This document shows, piece after piece, positions 54,003 to 63,348 of a stretch of DNA of 64,000 nt (position 1 is the stretch's first letter; every line of letters begins with the position of its first letter). Source of the DNA: Nitrosomonas supralitoralis. Its GTDB lineage: Bacteria > Pseudomonadota > Gammaproteobacteria > Burkholderiales > Nitrosomonadaceae. A model generated the notes under the pieces. It worked only from the letters and a program-made list of their open reading frames with translations. It had not been told where the DNA came from and ran no database searches. Both the position numbers and the translations under genes were made by a program. The stretch is from NCBI RefSeq assembly GCF_003011925.2, contig NZ_PXXU01000001.1, forward strand, positions 62,001 through 126,000, read 5' to 3'.

Positions 54003-54436
54003 CGCTTGCCGTAAACTACTTGCGCCCGCTCAATGAAGGATTCCACGAAGCTATTCGCGATCATGTGAAACACCGGTCCAACAAGTTTCTCCAGGATTTT
54101 ATTCGAAAAAGTGTAGTGCAAACGAAATTTTATTTTGCAGGCATCTTCTGCTAATGAAACGAACTGCCAATAACCATCCAGATGCTCGAATGGACCATCC
54201 AACAGACTCATTTCAATCAAATCAGGTGGGTAGCGCTTATTTTCAGTGGTAAAGCTATGTCGGATATGATGATAGTCAATCTTGACTGTAGCATGTGTAG
54301 TTACTTCATCCTGAGGGTCAACCGAAGTACCGCCGCACCATGGAAGGAATTTTGGATATTCCTCGACATTATCAACCAATGCAAACATTTGACTTGCTGA
54401 GTATTCAACCAAAACTGATTTTTCTATTTCTGCCAT
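53999..54436 (-). CDS. ratA: RatA-family START-domain protein (ribosome association / CoQ10-binding type)
   Basis: A 145-residue polyketide cyclase/START-fold protein. N-terminal IEKSVLVEYSASQMFALVDNVEEYPKFLPWCG and C-terminal FHMIANSFVESFIERAQVVYG are the family pattern shared by E. coli RatA/YfjG and mitochondrial Coq10. It either blocks 70S formation or binds ubiquinone. The ATG at 54436 (MAEIEKSV) is preferred over a TTG at 54448. Divergent from smpB, a widely kept arrangement in Beta- and Gammaproteobacteria. Confidence 0.9.
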   Translation of the reverse strand: MAEIEKSVLVEYSASQMFALVDNVEEYPKFLPWCGGTSVDPQDEVTTHATVKIDYHHIRHSFTTENKRYPPDLIEMSLLDGPFEHLDGYWQFVSLAEDACKIKFRLHYTFSNKILEKLVGPVFHMIANSFVESFIERAQVVYGKR

Positions 54437-54524
54437 AAAGTAAATCAATCCGTATCAATGAGGAAACACCGAAAAACTGATAAAATACGTGAAATTTTAG
54501 CCATTCCCACTGCTTAGTTCCAGT

Positions 54525-54968
54525 ATGAGTATAGTACAAAACAAAAAAGCCTTTCACGATTATTTTATCGAAGAGAAGTATGAAACAGGCCTGGTACTGG
54601 AAGGATGGGAAGTTAAAGCCATACGTGATGGTCGAGTTCAACTAAAAGAAGCTTATGTTATAATTCGAAACAGCGCATTATATCTCATAGGCTGTCATAT
54701 CAGTCCACTTAATACAGCCTCCACGCATATCAACCCTGATCCGATACGTACTCGCAAATTGTTGTTGCACGCAGAACAAATCAGGCGACTTATCGGAAAA
54801 GTCGAGCGTTCTGGATATACTCTGGTCCCATTGGATATGCATTATAAAACAGGCAAGATTAAACTGGAAATCGGTTTGGCCAAAGGCAAGAAACAACATG
54901 ATAAGCGCGAATCCGAGAAGCAAAAAGAATGGGAACGCACTAAGCATCGTTTGATGCGTGCCAAGTAA
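54525..54968 (+). CDS. smpB: SsrA-binding protein SmpB
   Basis: A 147-residue partner of tmRNA in rescuing stalled ribosomes. Conserved segments: [35 protein letters not shown], then [15 protein letters not shown] and the basic tail [25 protein letters not shown]. Length is standard. No ssrA gene was found beside it in the window. Confidence 0.96.
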   Translation: MSIVQNKKAFHDYFIEEKYETGLVLEGWEVKAIRDGRVQLKEAYVIIRNSALYLIGCHISPLNTASTHINPDPIRTRKLLLHAEQIRRLIGKVERSGYTLVPLDMHYKTGKIKLEIGLAKGKKQHDKRESEKQKEWERTKHRLMRAK

Positions 54969-55021
54969 AACAATCCATCATGATTCATTGATTTATTTTC
55001 TGAAATAATTTTTTTACGACT

Positions 55022-56035
55022 ATGCAAAAACCTATAGCAATCTGGTTACTTATTTGTTGTGTCATGGTGTTTGCCATGATAGTAGTTGGTGGTGTTACGC
55101 GATTAACCGAATCAGGGCTTTCGATTGTTGAATGGCAACCCATAGTGGGTACCATGCCTCCAATCACACAGGAAGATTGGGATGTTCTACTAGAAAAATA
55201 CCGTGCTTCACCACAGTATCAGAAAATCAATAAGGGCATGAGTGTTGGTGAATTTAAAAATATTTTCTGGTGGGAGTACTTTCATCGCTTGCTGGGGCGG
55301 CTTATCGGAGTAGTATTTTTTGTCCCTTTTGTTTACTTTCTGGTTAAAAAAAGTATTGATCGATCCTTGGGAATTAAGCTAACGGGGATATTTATTCTGG
55401 GAGGATTGCAGGGTTTTATGGGATGGTACATGGTCATGAGTGGATTAGTTAACGATCCGCATGTTAGTCAGTACCGGCTTACCGCACATCTGGGATTGGC
55501 CTTTGTGATTTTCGCCGCAATGTTCTGGGTCGCATTAGGTCTACTTGTGCCGCAAAGCGAGCACCCCAAACCCAATGAAAAAATTCAAAGCTTACGGCGA
55601 TTCTCCTATAGCCTCACTTCATTAATTTTTATCATGATCCTGTCCGGTGGTTTTGTTGCCGGTATCCGCGCTGGCTTAGCTTACAATACCTTTCCGTTAA
55701 TGAACGGACATTTAATCCCGCCAGACCTCTTTATTCTGGAGCCATGGTATCGAAATTTCTTTGATAATATTACCACGGTACAATTTGATCATCGGTTGAT
55801 TGCATGGTTATTAGCTTTTTTAGTACCACTCTTTTGGTTCAAATCGCGCAAAGCTGAACTATCCGACACTACACGCCTTGCATGTAATCTTTTTTTATTA
55901 ATGCTGGCAGTGCAAATCAGCTTAGGTATCACAACGCTATTGCAGGTAGTGCCAATTCATCTGGCAGCTTCCCATCAAGGCGGCGCAGTGCTGCTATTTG
56001 CGGCATCGCTATGGGTCAGTCACCGATTACGGTAA
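55022..56035 (+). CDS. ctaA: Heme A synthase (COX15/CtaA)
   Basis: Converts heme O to heme A for aa3-type oxidases. A 337-residue, eight-helix membrane protein. The four heme-ligand histidines occur in [32 protein letters not shown] and [11 protein letters not shown]. The N-terminal [19 protein letters not shown] is the COX15 signature of the proteobacterial type. Its presence shows that heme A is made, supporting an aa3-type oxidase product from the cluster at 9.8-15.2 kb. It follows smpB by 53 bases. Confidence 0.94.
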   Translation: MQKPIAIWLLICCVMVFAMIVVGGVTRLTESGLSIVEWQPIVGTMPPITQEDWDVLLEKYRASPQYQKINKGMSVGEFKNIFWWEYFHRLLGRLIGVVFFVPFVYFLVKKSIDRSLGIKLTGIFILGGLQGFMGWYMVMSGLVNDPHVSQYRLTAHLGLAFVIFAAMFWVALGLLVPQSEHPKPNEKIQSLRRFSYSLTSLIFIMILSGGFVAGIRAGLAYNTFPLMNGHLIPPDLFILEPWYRNFFDNITTVQFDHRLIAWLLAFLVPLFWFKSRKAELSDTTRLACNLFLLMLAVQISLGITTLLQVVPIHLAASHQGGAVLLFAASLWVSHRLR

Positions 56036-56126
56036 TACATTTAAAAGCCGGGCGAGCTTGACTGACCGGCTTTTGAATTTAGTAAAAAAACTGTTTTTTC
56101 ATCAGTTTTTACGCTGCATCGGTTTG

Positions 56127-57326
56127 TTAAAGCGCCTCAAACACTCCTGCTGCACCCATACCGCTGCCAACACACATGGTGACCATGCCATATTTCTGCT
56201 TATGGCGCCGCAACCCATGCAGCAATGTAGCCACCCGGATTGATCCGGTTGCGCCTAACGGATGACCCAAGGCAATTGCACCACCCAGAGGATTTACTTT
56301 ATTATGATCCAGCCCCAGCTCACGAATCACGGCAAGACTTTGCGCCGCGAATGCCTCGTTTAGTTCAATCCAATCCAAATCATCCTGCTTGATTCCAGTT
56401 TGTGCGAGCACTTTGGGAATGGCTTTGATCGGACCGATACCCATAATTTCTGGCGGCACCCCCGCTACCGAAAATCCAATAAATCGACCTAATGGGGATA
56501 GATTATAACGTTTCATCGCCGCCTCACTCATCAGAACCACCGCCCCGGCACCATCTGACATCTGCGAGCTATTTCCTGCGGTTACCGAGCCTTTGGCAGC
56601 AAAAACCGGTCTCAATTTGGCCAGCACATCCAGATTGGTATCGGCACGCGGCCCTTCGTCAGTATTTTTTAAGATCACTTTTTCACGCACATTGTGCGTA
56701 ACCAAATCAGGGCGCTTTTCGTCCACCGGATAAGGTGCAATTTCCTGCTGGAACTCGCCAGATTCGATGGCTTTTATTGCGCGTTGATGACTGGTCAGCG
56801 CAAACTCATCCTGATCCTCACGTGAAACCTTCCATTGTTCGGCCACTTTCTCTGCGGTCATACCCATCCCATAAGCGATCGCAACATTTTCTTCATGTTG
56901 AAACATCAATGGGTTCATGGAAACTTTGTTACCCATCATAGGTATCATGCTCATGCTTTCAGTGCCTCCCGCAATCATCACGTCGGCTTCTCCTAGGCGA
57001 ATACGATCCGCTGCCAGAGCTACCGACTGAAGGCCTGATGCACAAAAACGATTGATCGTCATACCTGCTACGCTATTGGGCAAGCCCGCCAATAACAACG
57101 CCACACGTGCGACATTAATCCCTTGTTCCGCTTCCGGCATGGCACAACCAACAATCACATCATCAATCGCTGCCGGATCCAAACCTTCGCATTGTTTCAT
57201 CACCGCATGCAGCACATGCACCAACATATCATCAGGACGTACGTTTTTAAACATGCCGCGCGGCGCTTTTCCCACCGGAGTACGTGCAGCAGCTACAATA
57301 TAGGCTTCTTGAGTTTGCTTAGTCAT
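56127..57326 (-). CDS. fadA: Acetyl-CoA acyltransferase (thiolase)
   Basis: Last enzyme of a beta-oxidation round, cleaving 3-ketoacyl-CoA. A 399-residue thiolase with nucleophile Cys95 in [27 protein letters not shown], the His motif [15 protein letters not shown] and the second Cys in [13 protein letters not shown]. It follows the fadN-type gene by 23 bases on the same strand, so the two make a trifunctional complex-like pair. Confidence 0.94.
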   Translation of the reverse strand: MTKQTQEAYIVAAARTPVGKAPRGMFKNVRPDDMLVHVLHAVMKQCEGLDPAAIDDVIVGCAMPEAEQGINVARVALLLAGLPNSVAGMTINRFCASGLQSVALAADRIRLGEADVMIAGGTESMSMIPMMGNKVSMNPLMFQHEENVAIAYGMGMTAEKVAEQWKVSREDQDEFALTSHQRAIKAIESGEFQQEIAPYPVDEKRPDLVTHNVREKVILKNTDEGPRADTNLDVLAKLRPVFAAKGSVTAGNSSQMSDGAGAVVLMSEAAMKRYNLSPLGRFIGFSVAGVPPEIMGIGPIKAIPKVLAQTGIKQDDLDWIELNEAFAAQSLAVIRELGLDHNKVNPLGGAIALGHPLGATGSIRVATLLHGLRRHKQKYGMVTMCVGSGMGAAGVFEAL

Positions 57327-57349
57327 AGGATTCTCCGTGAATCGTGATA

Positions 57350-59878
57350 TCAGTTTCTAAGTGGTTTACCGGTTTTCAGTGTATGTGCAATACGTGCCTG
57401 GGTTTTTTCGGTTGCCAGCAACTCCATAAATGCTGCACGTTCCAGTTCCAGGAACCAATCTTCATCGACCAAACTGCCTGGTGTTAAATCACCGCCACAC
57501 ATTACGTGCGCAACCTTAGTAGCAATCAGATAGTCATGCTCGGAAATAAAATCACCTTCGCGCAGATTAACCAACTGACTCTGGATCGTTGCAATACCAC
57601 TGCTGCCTGCTACTGGGATTTCCCGCAAACGTAAAGGTGGACGATAGCCAGTTTCGGCTAACGCTATTGCCTGTGCCTTAGCCACGTGCAACAATTCAAA
57701 ACGATTCATCACCACGGTATCGGCAAGGCGCAAATAGCCAAGTTCTTTCGCCTGTTCTGCGCTTCTCGCCAGTTCTGCCATCGCCACTGTTTGAAAATAA
57801 TATTTCAATGAAGGAAAAGGATCTCCGTCTTTGGCATAGTGCGCCGCTCTCACGGCAAACTCCTTACATCCACCGCCTGCGGGAAGCAATCCAACGCCAG
57901 TTTCCACCAAGCCAATATAACTTTCCAACGTTGCCACAGCACGATCACAATGCATGACAAATTCGCATCCGCCGCCCAGCGCCAAACCATCCACGGCAGC
58001 AACGGTCGGAATCATCGAATAACGTAGTGCTTGCGAAGCTTGCTGAAACTGCTTAATCATTCCTTCCACTTCTGCTAGTTTCTTGGCCATTAATGCATCG
58101 GCGAGATCAAGTTCACGCGCCACTTGCAATACTGTAGCCTGCGCCGATTTTCTAAATTTTTTCATAAATGACTGAAACGCAGTCGGTGGCTGCGGTGGTG
58201 CAGACGGCGCACTGCCATGTTGGGCATCTATCTTGGGTCGCTCAGTGGCTTTCTGCAAATTAGCACCGGCAGAGAACGGCGGCTCAGTCTGCCAGATCAC
58301 CAGGGCACGCCAATTTTGCTCAGCCTCTTTAACCGCCTGTTGCACACCGTCCAGCACATCGACACCGATAGTGTGCATTTTGCTCTTGAAACTGAGTATG
58401 GCGATACCATCGCCGCTTTGCCACATTCTTACGGCATCTGTCTCAAATATGGTCTCACCGTATATCGCTTCTTCACCAACCAATCGATCAGGAAAGAGCT
58501 GGCGTTGATATACTGGCAGTTCTGAACGCGGTTGCAGTTCTCCGGAAGCAGGAGCAAACGAACCTTGGTCAGTATGTACGCTTTGCTTGTCGCTTGCGGC
58601 AATTGTCATTACCCATTGCGGCAATGGCGCCTGGCTCATGCTTTTTCCTGTAGATATATCTTCTTGTATCCATTCGACAATTTGTCCCCAACCCGCTGTC
58701 TGCCAAATTTCAAATGGCCCTTGGTTCCAGCCAAATCCCCACCGTACCGCCAGATCAACATCACGTGTATTATCAGCAATCGCTTCCAGTTGCACCGCAC
58801 AGTAATGAAACAAATCGCGAAAAATAGACCACAAAAACTGCGCTTGCGGCTGTTGACTATTGTGTAACGCAGCAAATTTTTCTGCAGGATTGCTGTACTT
58901 GAGCAGTCGCTTCAGTTCTTCATTCACGTCACTTGCGGACAAACGATAAGCTTGCGTCGACAGGTCAAGCACATGAATTTCACTTTTTATTTTCTGATAC
59001 ACTCCACGCTTGACTTTTTCACCCAGTGCACCCTTTTCAATCAGCCCTTGCAGCCATTCTGGCACAACAAAATAACGATGCCAGGGATCATCCGGCAGCG
59101 TATCGCGCATGGTATTGATGACATGCGCCAAAGTATCCAGGCCGACCACGTCCGCGGTACGGAATGTTGCGCTTTTAGGACGTCCAATCAGGGAACCCGT
59201 CAGGGCATCAACCTGATCAAATCCAAAATTAAATTCCCGTCCATGATGCATCGTCGCGAGCAACGAAAACACACCAATGCGATTGGCAATAAAATTGGGG
59301 GTGTCTTTGGCGCGTATCACGCCTTTGCCCAGATCGGTCACCAGAAACTCTTCCAAATGATCAAGCATAGCTGCATCACTGATTTGACAAGGAATCAATT
59401 CAACCAGATGCATATAACGCGGCGGGTTAAAAAAATGTATGCCGCAGAAACGGTGTCGCAATGCTTGTGGAAAAGCTTCTGCCAGTTGATTGATTGATAA
59501 TCCGGAGGTATTACTGGCGAAAATCGTATGTTCACCCAGATAAGGCGCAACCTTGACGTACAGATCACGTTTCCAATCCATACGCTCGGCAATCGCTTCG
59601 ATCACCAGATCACAATCTTTGAGCAATTCCAGATGTTGATCATAATTCGCCGGTTGAATGCAGGCAGCTTTGGTTTTGATCGATAACGGAGCTGGTTCCT
59701 GCTTTTTAAGTTTCTCCACTGCCTTAATTACACTGACATTGGGATTATCTTCTTCACCCGGTAACTCAAACAACAATGTTTCTATATTAGCATTGACCAG
59801 ATGCGCAGCAATCTGCGCTCCCATCACACCAGCACCCAATACCGCCGCCTTACGCACTAAAAAACGTTGATCTCTCAA
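57350..59878 (-). CDS. 3-hydroxyacyl-CoA dehydrogenase / enoyl-CoA hydratase fusion (FadN type)
   Basis: A multifunctional beta-oxidation enzyme, 842 residues. Unlike E. coli FadB, the NAD-dependent dehydrogenase is N-terminal (VLGAGVMGAQIAAHLVNANI, then FASNTSGLSINQLAE and HRFCGIHFFNPPRYM). The enoyl-CoA hydratase/crotonase part is C-terminal (PPFSAGANLQ, VDGLALGGGCEFVMHCDR, VGLLPAGGG). This is the FadN/YusL order. The start is TTG at 59878, with AGGAGG 5 bases upstream; the open frame continues further but without a start this good. Co-transcribed with fadA. Confidence 0.9.
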   Translation of the reverse strand: MRDQRFLVRKAAVLGAGVMGAQIAAHLVNANIETLLFELPGEEDNPNVSVIKAVEKLKKQEPAPLSIKTKAACIQPANYDQHLELLKDCDLVIEAIAERMDWKRDLYVKVAPYLGEHTIFASNTSGLSINQLAEAFPQALRHRFCGIHFFNPPRYMHLVELIPCQISDAAMLDHLEEFLVTDLGKGVIRAKDTPNFIANRIGVFSLLATMHHGREFNFGFDQVDALTGSLIGRPKSATFRTADVVGLDTLAHVINTMRDTLPDDPWHRYFVVPEWLQGLIEKGALGEKVKRGVYQKIKSEIHVLDLSTQAYRLSASDVNEELKRLLKYSNPAEKFAALHNSQQPQAQFLWSIFRDLFHYCAVQLEAIADNTRDVDLAVRWGFGWNQGPFEIWQTAGWGQIVEWIQEDISTGKSMSQAPLPQWVMTIAASDKQSVHTDQGSFAPASGELQPRSELPVYQRQLFPDRLVGEEAIYGETIFETDAVRMWQSGDGIAILSFKSKMHTIGVDVLDGVQQAVKEAEQNWRALVIWQTEPPFSAGANLQKATERPKIDAQHGSAPSAPPQPPTAFQSFMKKFRKSAQATVLQVARELDLADALMAKKLAEVEGMIKQFQQASQALRYSMIPTVAAVDGLALGGGCEFVMHCDRAVATLESYIGLVETGVGLLPAGGGCKEFAVRAAHYAKDGDPFPSLKYYFQTVAMAELARSAEQAKELGYLRLADTVVMNRFELLHVAKAQAIALAETGYRPPLRLREIPVAGSSGIATIQSQLVNLREGDFISEHDYLIATKVAHVMCGGDLTPGSLVDEDWFLELERAAFMELLATEKTQARIAHTLKTGKPLRN

Positions 59879-60052
59879 TTTCGCCTCCTGCTTGATCCGG
59901 TTATGGAATAACACACTGTTCGTATCGATCGTGGCTGAAAGAGTACAAGCATGACACATAAAGCGCAAGCTTGTTTATTTCTGGAACTAGAAATAGTACG
60001 CGCAGCGTTACACCCTGCGGATGCCTGAGTACAGAACCTGTAGGTGAAAACG

Positions 60053-60406
60053 TTAATTCCAGATAAGCGCAAACCTCTCAGCGTCAAAACCTACGGTTGC
60101 GCGTTTCCCATTGGTAATCAATGGCCTTTTGATCAGACGGCCATTGCCAGCGAGCATCGTGAGTATCTCCCTGTTAGATAATGCGGGCAATTGTTCTTTG
60201 ATTTTTAGTTGACGGTACTGCACCCCGCTGGCATTAAAGAGTTTGCTCAGTGAAACGTTGGCGCTTTCTGCAATAGCAGCTAATTCATCTGCGGTTGGCG
60301 GATTTTCGGTGATATCGATGAATTCATAATCAATTCCGGCTTGCTGTAAAAATTGCTCAGCTTTGCGGCACGTGTCACACTTCTTATAGCCATAAAATTT
60401 GTACAT
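60053..60406 (-). CDS. Spx/ArsC-family (YffB-like) protein
   Basis: A 117-residue thioredoxin-like protein. N-terminal MYKFYGYKKCDTCRKAEQFL contains a CxxC; the middle FNASGVQYRQLKIKEQLP and the C-terminal GRLIKRPLITNG are the ArsC/Spx fold signature. In YffB-type proteins the role is uncertain (glutathione-dependent thiol chemistry is suspected); nothing here supports arsenate reduction. The ATG at 60406 is preferred; an upstream TTG/ATG adds seven residues. It lies just 30 bases from the next cupin gene, same strand. Confidence 0.82.
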   Translation of the reverse strand: MYKFYGYKKCDTCRKAEQFLQQAGIDYEFIDITENPPTADELAAIAESANVSLSKLFNASGVQYRQLKIKEQLPALSNREILTMLAGNGRLIKRPLITNGKRATVGFDAERFALIWN

Positions 60407-60436
60407 AATCGTTATAAATTCTGTCACTTAGAACAT

Positions 60437-60775
60437 TCATTCGCCACCTTTAGGACCCCAGAACACAACCCAGGTACAAAAATCCGGAGAAAAATTTTCA
60501 AAACGATGCTCCACATGAGCTGCAACAAAGAACACCATACCTGGCTCAAATTTATGGCGCTCGCCCATTACCACCAGCTCACCCTGACCCGATTGAATGA
60601 AATACAACTCATCTTGATCATGCGGCGTTTGTATATCGGTATCCTTGGGCGCATAAACCTCAACCGACATGGTGCCATGCGCTAAAGCAAGCGTAAAAGG
60701 CTCGCCCGTAGGCCATTCCGAACTTGCTTTTCCGGGTATTTTCCGTATTAGTTCCGATAATATTGCCTTCATCAT
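60437..60775 (-). CDS. Single-domain cupin protein
   Basis: A 112-residue cupin. The first motif is TPHDQDELYFIQSGQGELVVMGE and the second is FEPGMVFFVAAHVEHRFENF, with His, Glu and His positions for metal binding. An AGAGG site precedes a double ATG. Substrate and role are unknown. It precedes the Spx-like gene by 30 bases and may be co-transcribed. Confidence 0.75.
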   Translation of the reverse strand: MMKAILSELIRKIPGKASSEWPTGEPFTLALAHGTMSVEVYAPKDTDIQTPHDQDELYFIQSGQGELVVMGERHKFEPGMVFFVAAHVEHRFENFSPDFCTWVVFWGPKGGE

Positions 60776-60892
60776 GCCTCTATCACCTTACATCCTATTA
60801 AAACCACGCTATTAAACATAAACAATATCACAAGTATAAGGAATTATGGCAATTGATACTGACAATCGAGCACTAACAATGCATGTTGATGA

Positions 60893-62185
60893 TCAGTCCG
60901 GCGCGTGCAACCGATGCTCCATCCATTGCACAATATTCCTCAAAAGCTCGGTACGCGCAGGCTCTTTTAAAAATAAGTGCTGATGATAGTGAAAATTTGA
61001 AAATATCAGAACCTCGTTATCAGGTTGATGCTGTACAGTCGCATGAGCAAAATCCTTACTGCCCCACGCGGGCGTAATTGGGTCATGCTCCGAATACACC
61101 AGAAAATAAGGTATTGTGAAATTTGTCATCTGACGGCGGAAATGCACAATCTCTGCTTCAATACCTTTCACAAAACGCAACAAGGTACGGCGAACAATCC
61201 AGCCATCAAAACGCAGGCGTGCTTTTTCTTCTTCACTATCGGTCAAATAATTCTGCACCCAATCTGGAGAAATGGGTGTCAGAATGCAGCGCAAACCAGG
61301 CCAAGATAATATTTCAAACAGGCTATCTAATATGGGCACGGTCACTAATGCTAGTGTCTGATTAAACATTAGCAATGGCAAAGGTTCATTCTGGGGATGC
61401 AAGAAATGCGTTTCGGCATGGAAAGATAGCTTGATCAATGGATTCGCCACCCAACCGCGCCAACCAGGCGGTTCGCTAACAGCAAACGCTGGGGCCAGAA
61501 AAATAACTCCTCGCACGCGCCGGATCAAATCATCTTCCTCTCGAAGTTGTATCAAGTAAGAAGCGGTCACCAATGCGCCCAAGCTATGCGCAACGATAAA
61601 TAATGGACGTCTCTGCTCACTCTCTTTGTCGCACAGCGTAATCATTTTTCTCAGCGCACGGTTCAGATTGCGGCGAAGCGGCTCCAAATTAATTAATGTG
61701 GATTGTGCCAGATAGGCATTACTGACATTTTGCTTGCTCGAACCACTGGTTAACGCCGAATCCGCCCGTTGTAATACTGAATTGGAAAGGCCATGGGCAT
61801 AGTGATCAAAACCCGCTACCATGTACTGCCGCGAAAAATAATGCGCTACTTCGCCATAGCGTCCGATATGTTCGTTCATACCGTGAACCAGGAGCACGCA
61901 CGCTGGCGCTGCAACAGAATCTGGTGGAGAAAGCGTTCGCAGAATCAATGTCTCATCACCATCAATATCATCAATACGTACTTCTTTCCCCCAGCGAGGA
62001 TAAGGCTCAGTGACGAATTTTTGATGCACACAACCGGGTAAAATCAGCACTAGCAAGAGCATCCCCATCAAACCTGCCAGCTTGTCAGATGAATAAGTGT
62101 TTTGCGTCAATGCGCATTGCTTTCCTATTCCAGCGGATAGGCTGCGTGCACAAATAATTTTAAACAAAATACCACGAATGACCAT
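60893..62185 (-). CDS. Alpha/beta-hydrolase lipase-like lipoprotein
   Basis: A serine hydrolase of the lysophospholipase/Hydrolase_4 type. The lipobox LILPGC is at about residues 47-52, oddly deep in the sequence if the ATG at 62185 is right; a later start near 62068 (MGMLLLVLILPGC) would place it normally. Catalytic parts: VLLVHGMNEHIGRYGE (oxyanion region), IVAHSLGALVTAS (nucleophile Ser in an AHSLG variant of GxSxG), YSEHDPITPAWGS (Asp) and SNFHYHQHLFL (His). Probably anchored to a membrane, facing the periplasm. Confidence 0.78.
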   Translation of the reverse strand: MVIRGILFKIICARSLSAGIGKQCALTQNTYSSDKLAGLMGMLLLVLILPGCVHQKFVTEPYPRWGKEVRIDDIDGDETLILRTLSPPDSVAAPACVLLVHGMNEHIGRYGEVAHYFSRQYMVAGFDHYAHGLSNSVLQRADSALTSGSSKQNVSNAYLAQSTLINLEPLRRNLNRALRKMITLCDKESEQRRPLFIVAHSLGALVTASYLIQLREEDDLIRRVRGVIFLAPAFAVSEPPGWRGWVANPLIKLSFHAETHFLHPQNEPLPLLMFNQTLALVTVPILDSLFEILSWPGLRCILTPISPDWVQNYLTDSEEEKARLRFDGWIVRRTLLRFVKGIEAEIVHFRRQMTNFTIPYFLVYSEHDPITPAWGSKDFAHATVQHQPDNEVLIFSNFHYHQHLFLKEPARTELLRNIVQWMEHRLHAPD

Positions 62186-63348
62186 CAAATACAGATTAAA
62201 TAATTTTTATAAATCAACAGATTATATTTTTTTACCCTTTTATTCTGATTGGTGGTCACGTTGTTTATTCAAAAAATCCGGCAAAAGCTTGCAATCCAGA
62301 TCAAATTGCCACCATATCCTCATCCGTCTGGGTTAATCCGCTGCGTTAAAGATAGCAATTTAAGTTGCTGCGTTTGAAGCGCTTGCTGCCGATAAGCAGG
62401 CACATACGAAGATCTGTAATACAGTATGACGCAGTCCGCCTTTCTGTCAATATTCCACAACGACAAGCCCAATAATCATTGGGCCCTCCAACCGATGCGG
62501 ATGCACCGAGTAATTTAATCCCTCTGTGATGGGATTTTCCCGCGCTTTTGTAAGATCGGATAAATCATCGCTTCGCAGTGCAATAGATTTTTTGTAGCTA
62601 AATGAAAGACTTTCTTTTATTTGGCAGCAATGTCCTCCGAATCTACCGGTTGTGCAACTCGTAGCAAACTAACCATCTGCGTCGGTTGACTCAACCCAGG
62701 GCATTTCGCGGTCGGCTTAGCGAGTCATTCATCCACTTGATTCAGGGAGGGAAGCCAGGCGAATAACACCTTCATTCCGAAAGCCGAGCACTCTGTGTTG
62801 ATGCACATCGACTAACACCACAGCATTAAAAAATCCTTCGAATACTCCACCAACATGCAGCACGTGTTATGTATCACCCGTATCCAGACTGATTATAGCC
62901 AAATCCACATTACGTAAACTTAATTTCAGTCGTTAACCGGGCTTCCAATGGAAGACCCGTAAGCGCTTTTGAGCGTAGCTGTGACAATGCAACCAAAACA
63001 TAAATGTTCCCAACCGTTCCAAAACGCGAGGCCACGCGCAAGACCCAGGCAGAATTACTGGTACAAATTTATGGTTAAAGTGGTTATATGCCAGTATGAC
63101 GCTTCATTCAGCGCGCTGCATACGATGGCACATACATGGGCTGATCAGCTTGCATCGCCATCCCACCCGTCGAGATGGTGCTCCCAGTTTGGTGATAAAA
63201 ATCGGCTTCTAACAGGCCGTTGAAAAACGTTTTCATGGTAACTGGTGCAAGGCAAAAGTAGGCGAAGTGCCGGGAAGGGGTTGTTGTGTCGTGAACTGAC
63301 GTTCAATGCAATGAATCGTTTGCATGCAATGCGATTAATTTTAGCTGG
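62186..63348. other. Long region without intact genes, probably decayed coding DNA
   Basis: Nearly 1.2 kb with no credible intact gene on either strand. On the minus strand several short in-frame stretches look protein-like, such as SLRNVDLAIISLDTGDT and HVLHVGGVFEGFFNAVVLV (about 62720-62930), and LSDLTKARENPITEGLNYSV with HPHRLEGPMIIGLVVVEY (about 62450-62580). They are split by stops and frame changes. I cannot assign a family. A plus-strand frame at 62969-63223 has no recognisable features. Confidence 0.35.
63211..63225. repeat. Short repeat aacaggccgttgaaa (copy 2)
   Basis: Matches the 17904-17918 copy in 14 of 15 bases. It lies at the end of the decayed region, in line with a past insertion, but no paired end is found. 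Confidence 0.3.

Noticed and set aside
54437-55021. An ssrA (tmRNA) gene beside smpB
   Set aside because: No tRNA-like ends or tag-coding sequence are seen in the gaps around smpB.
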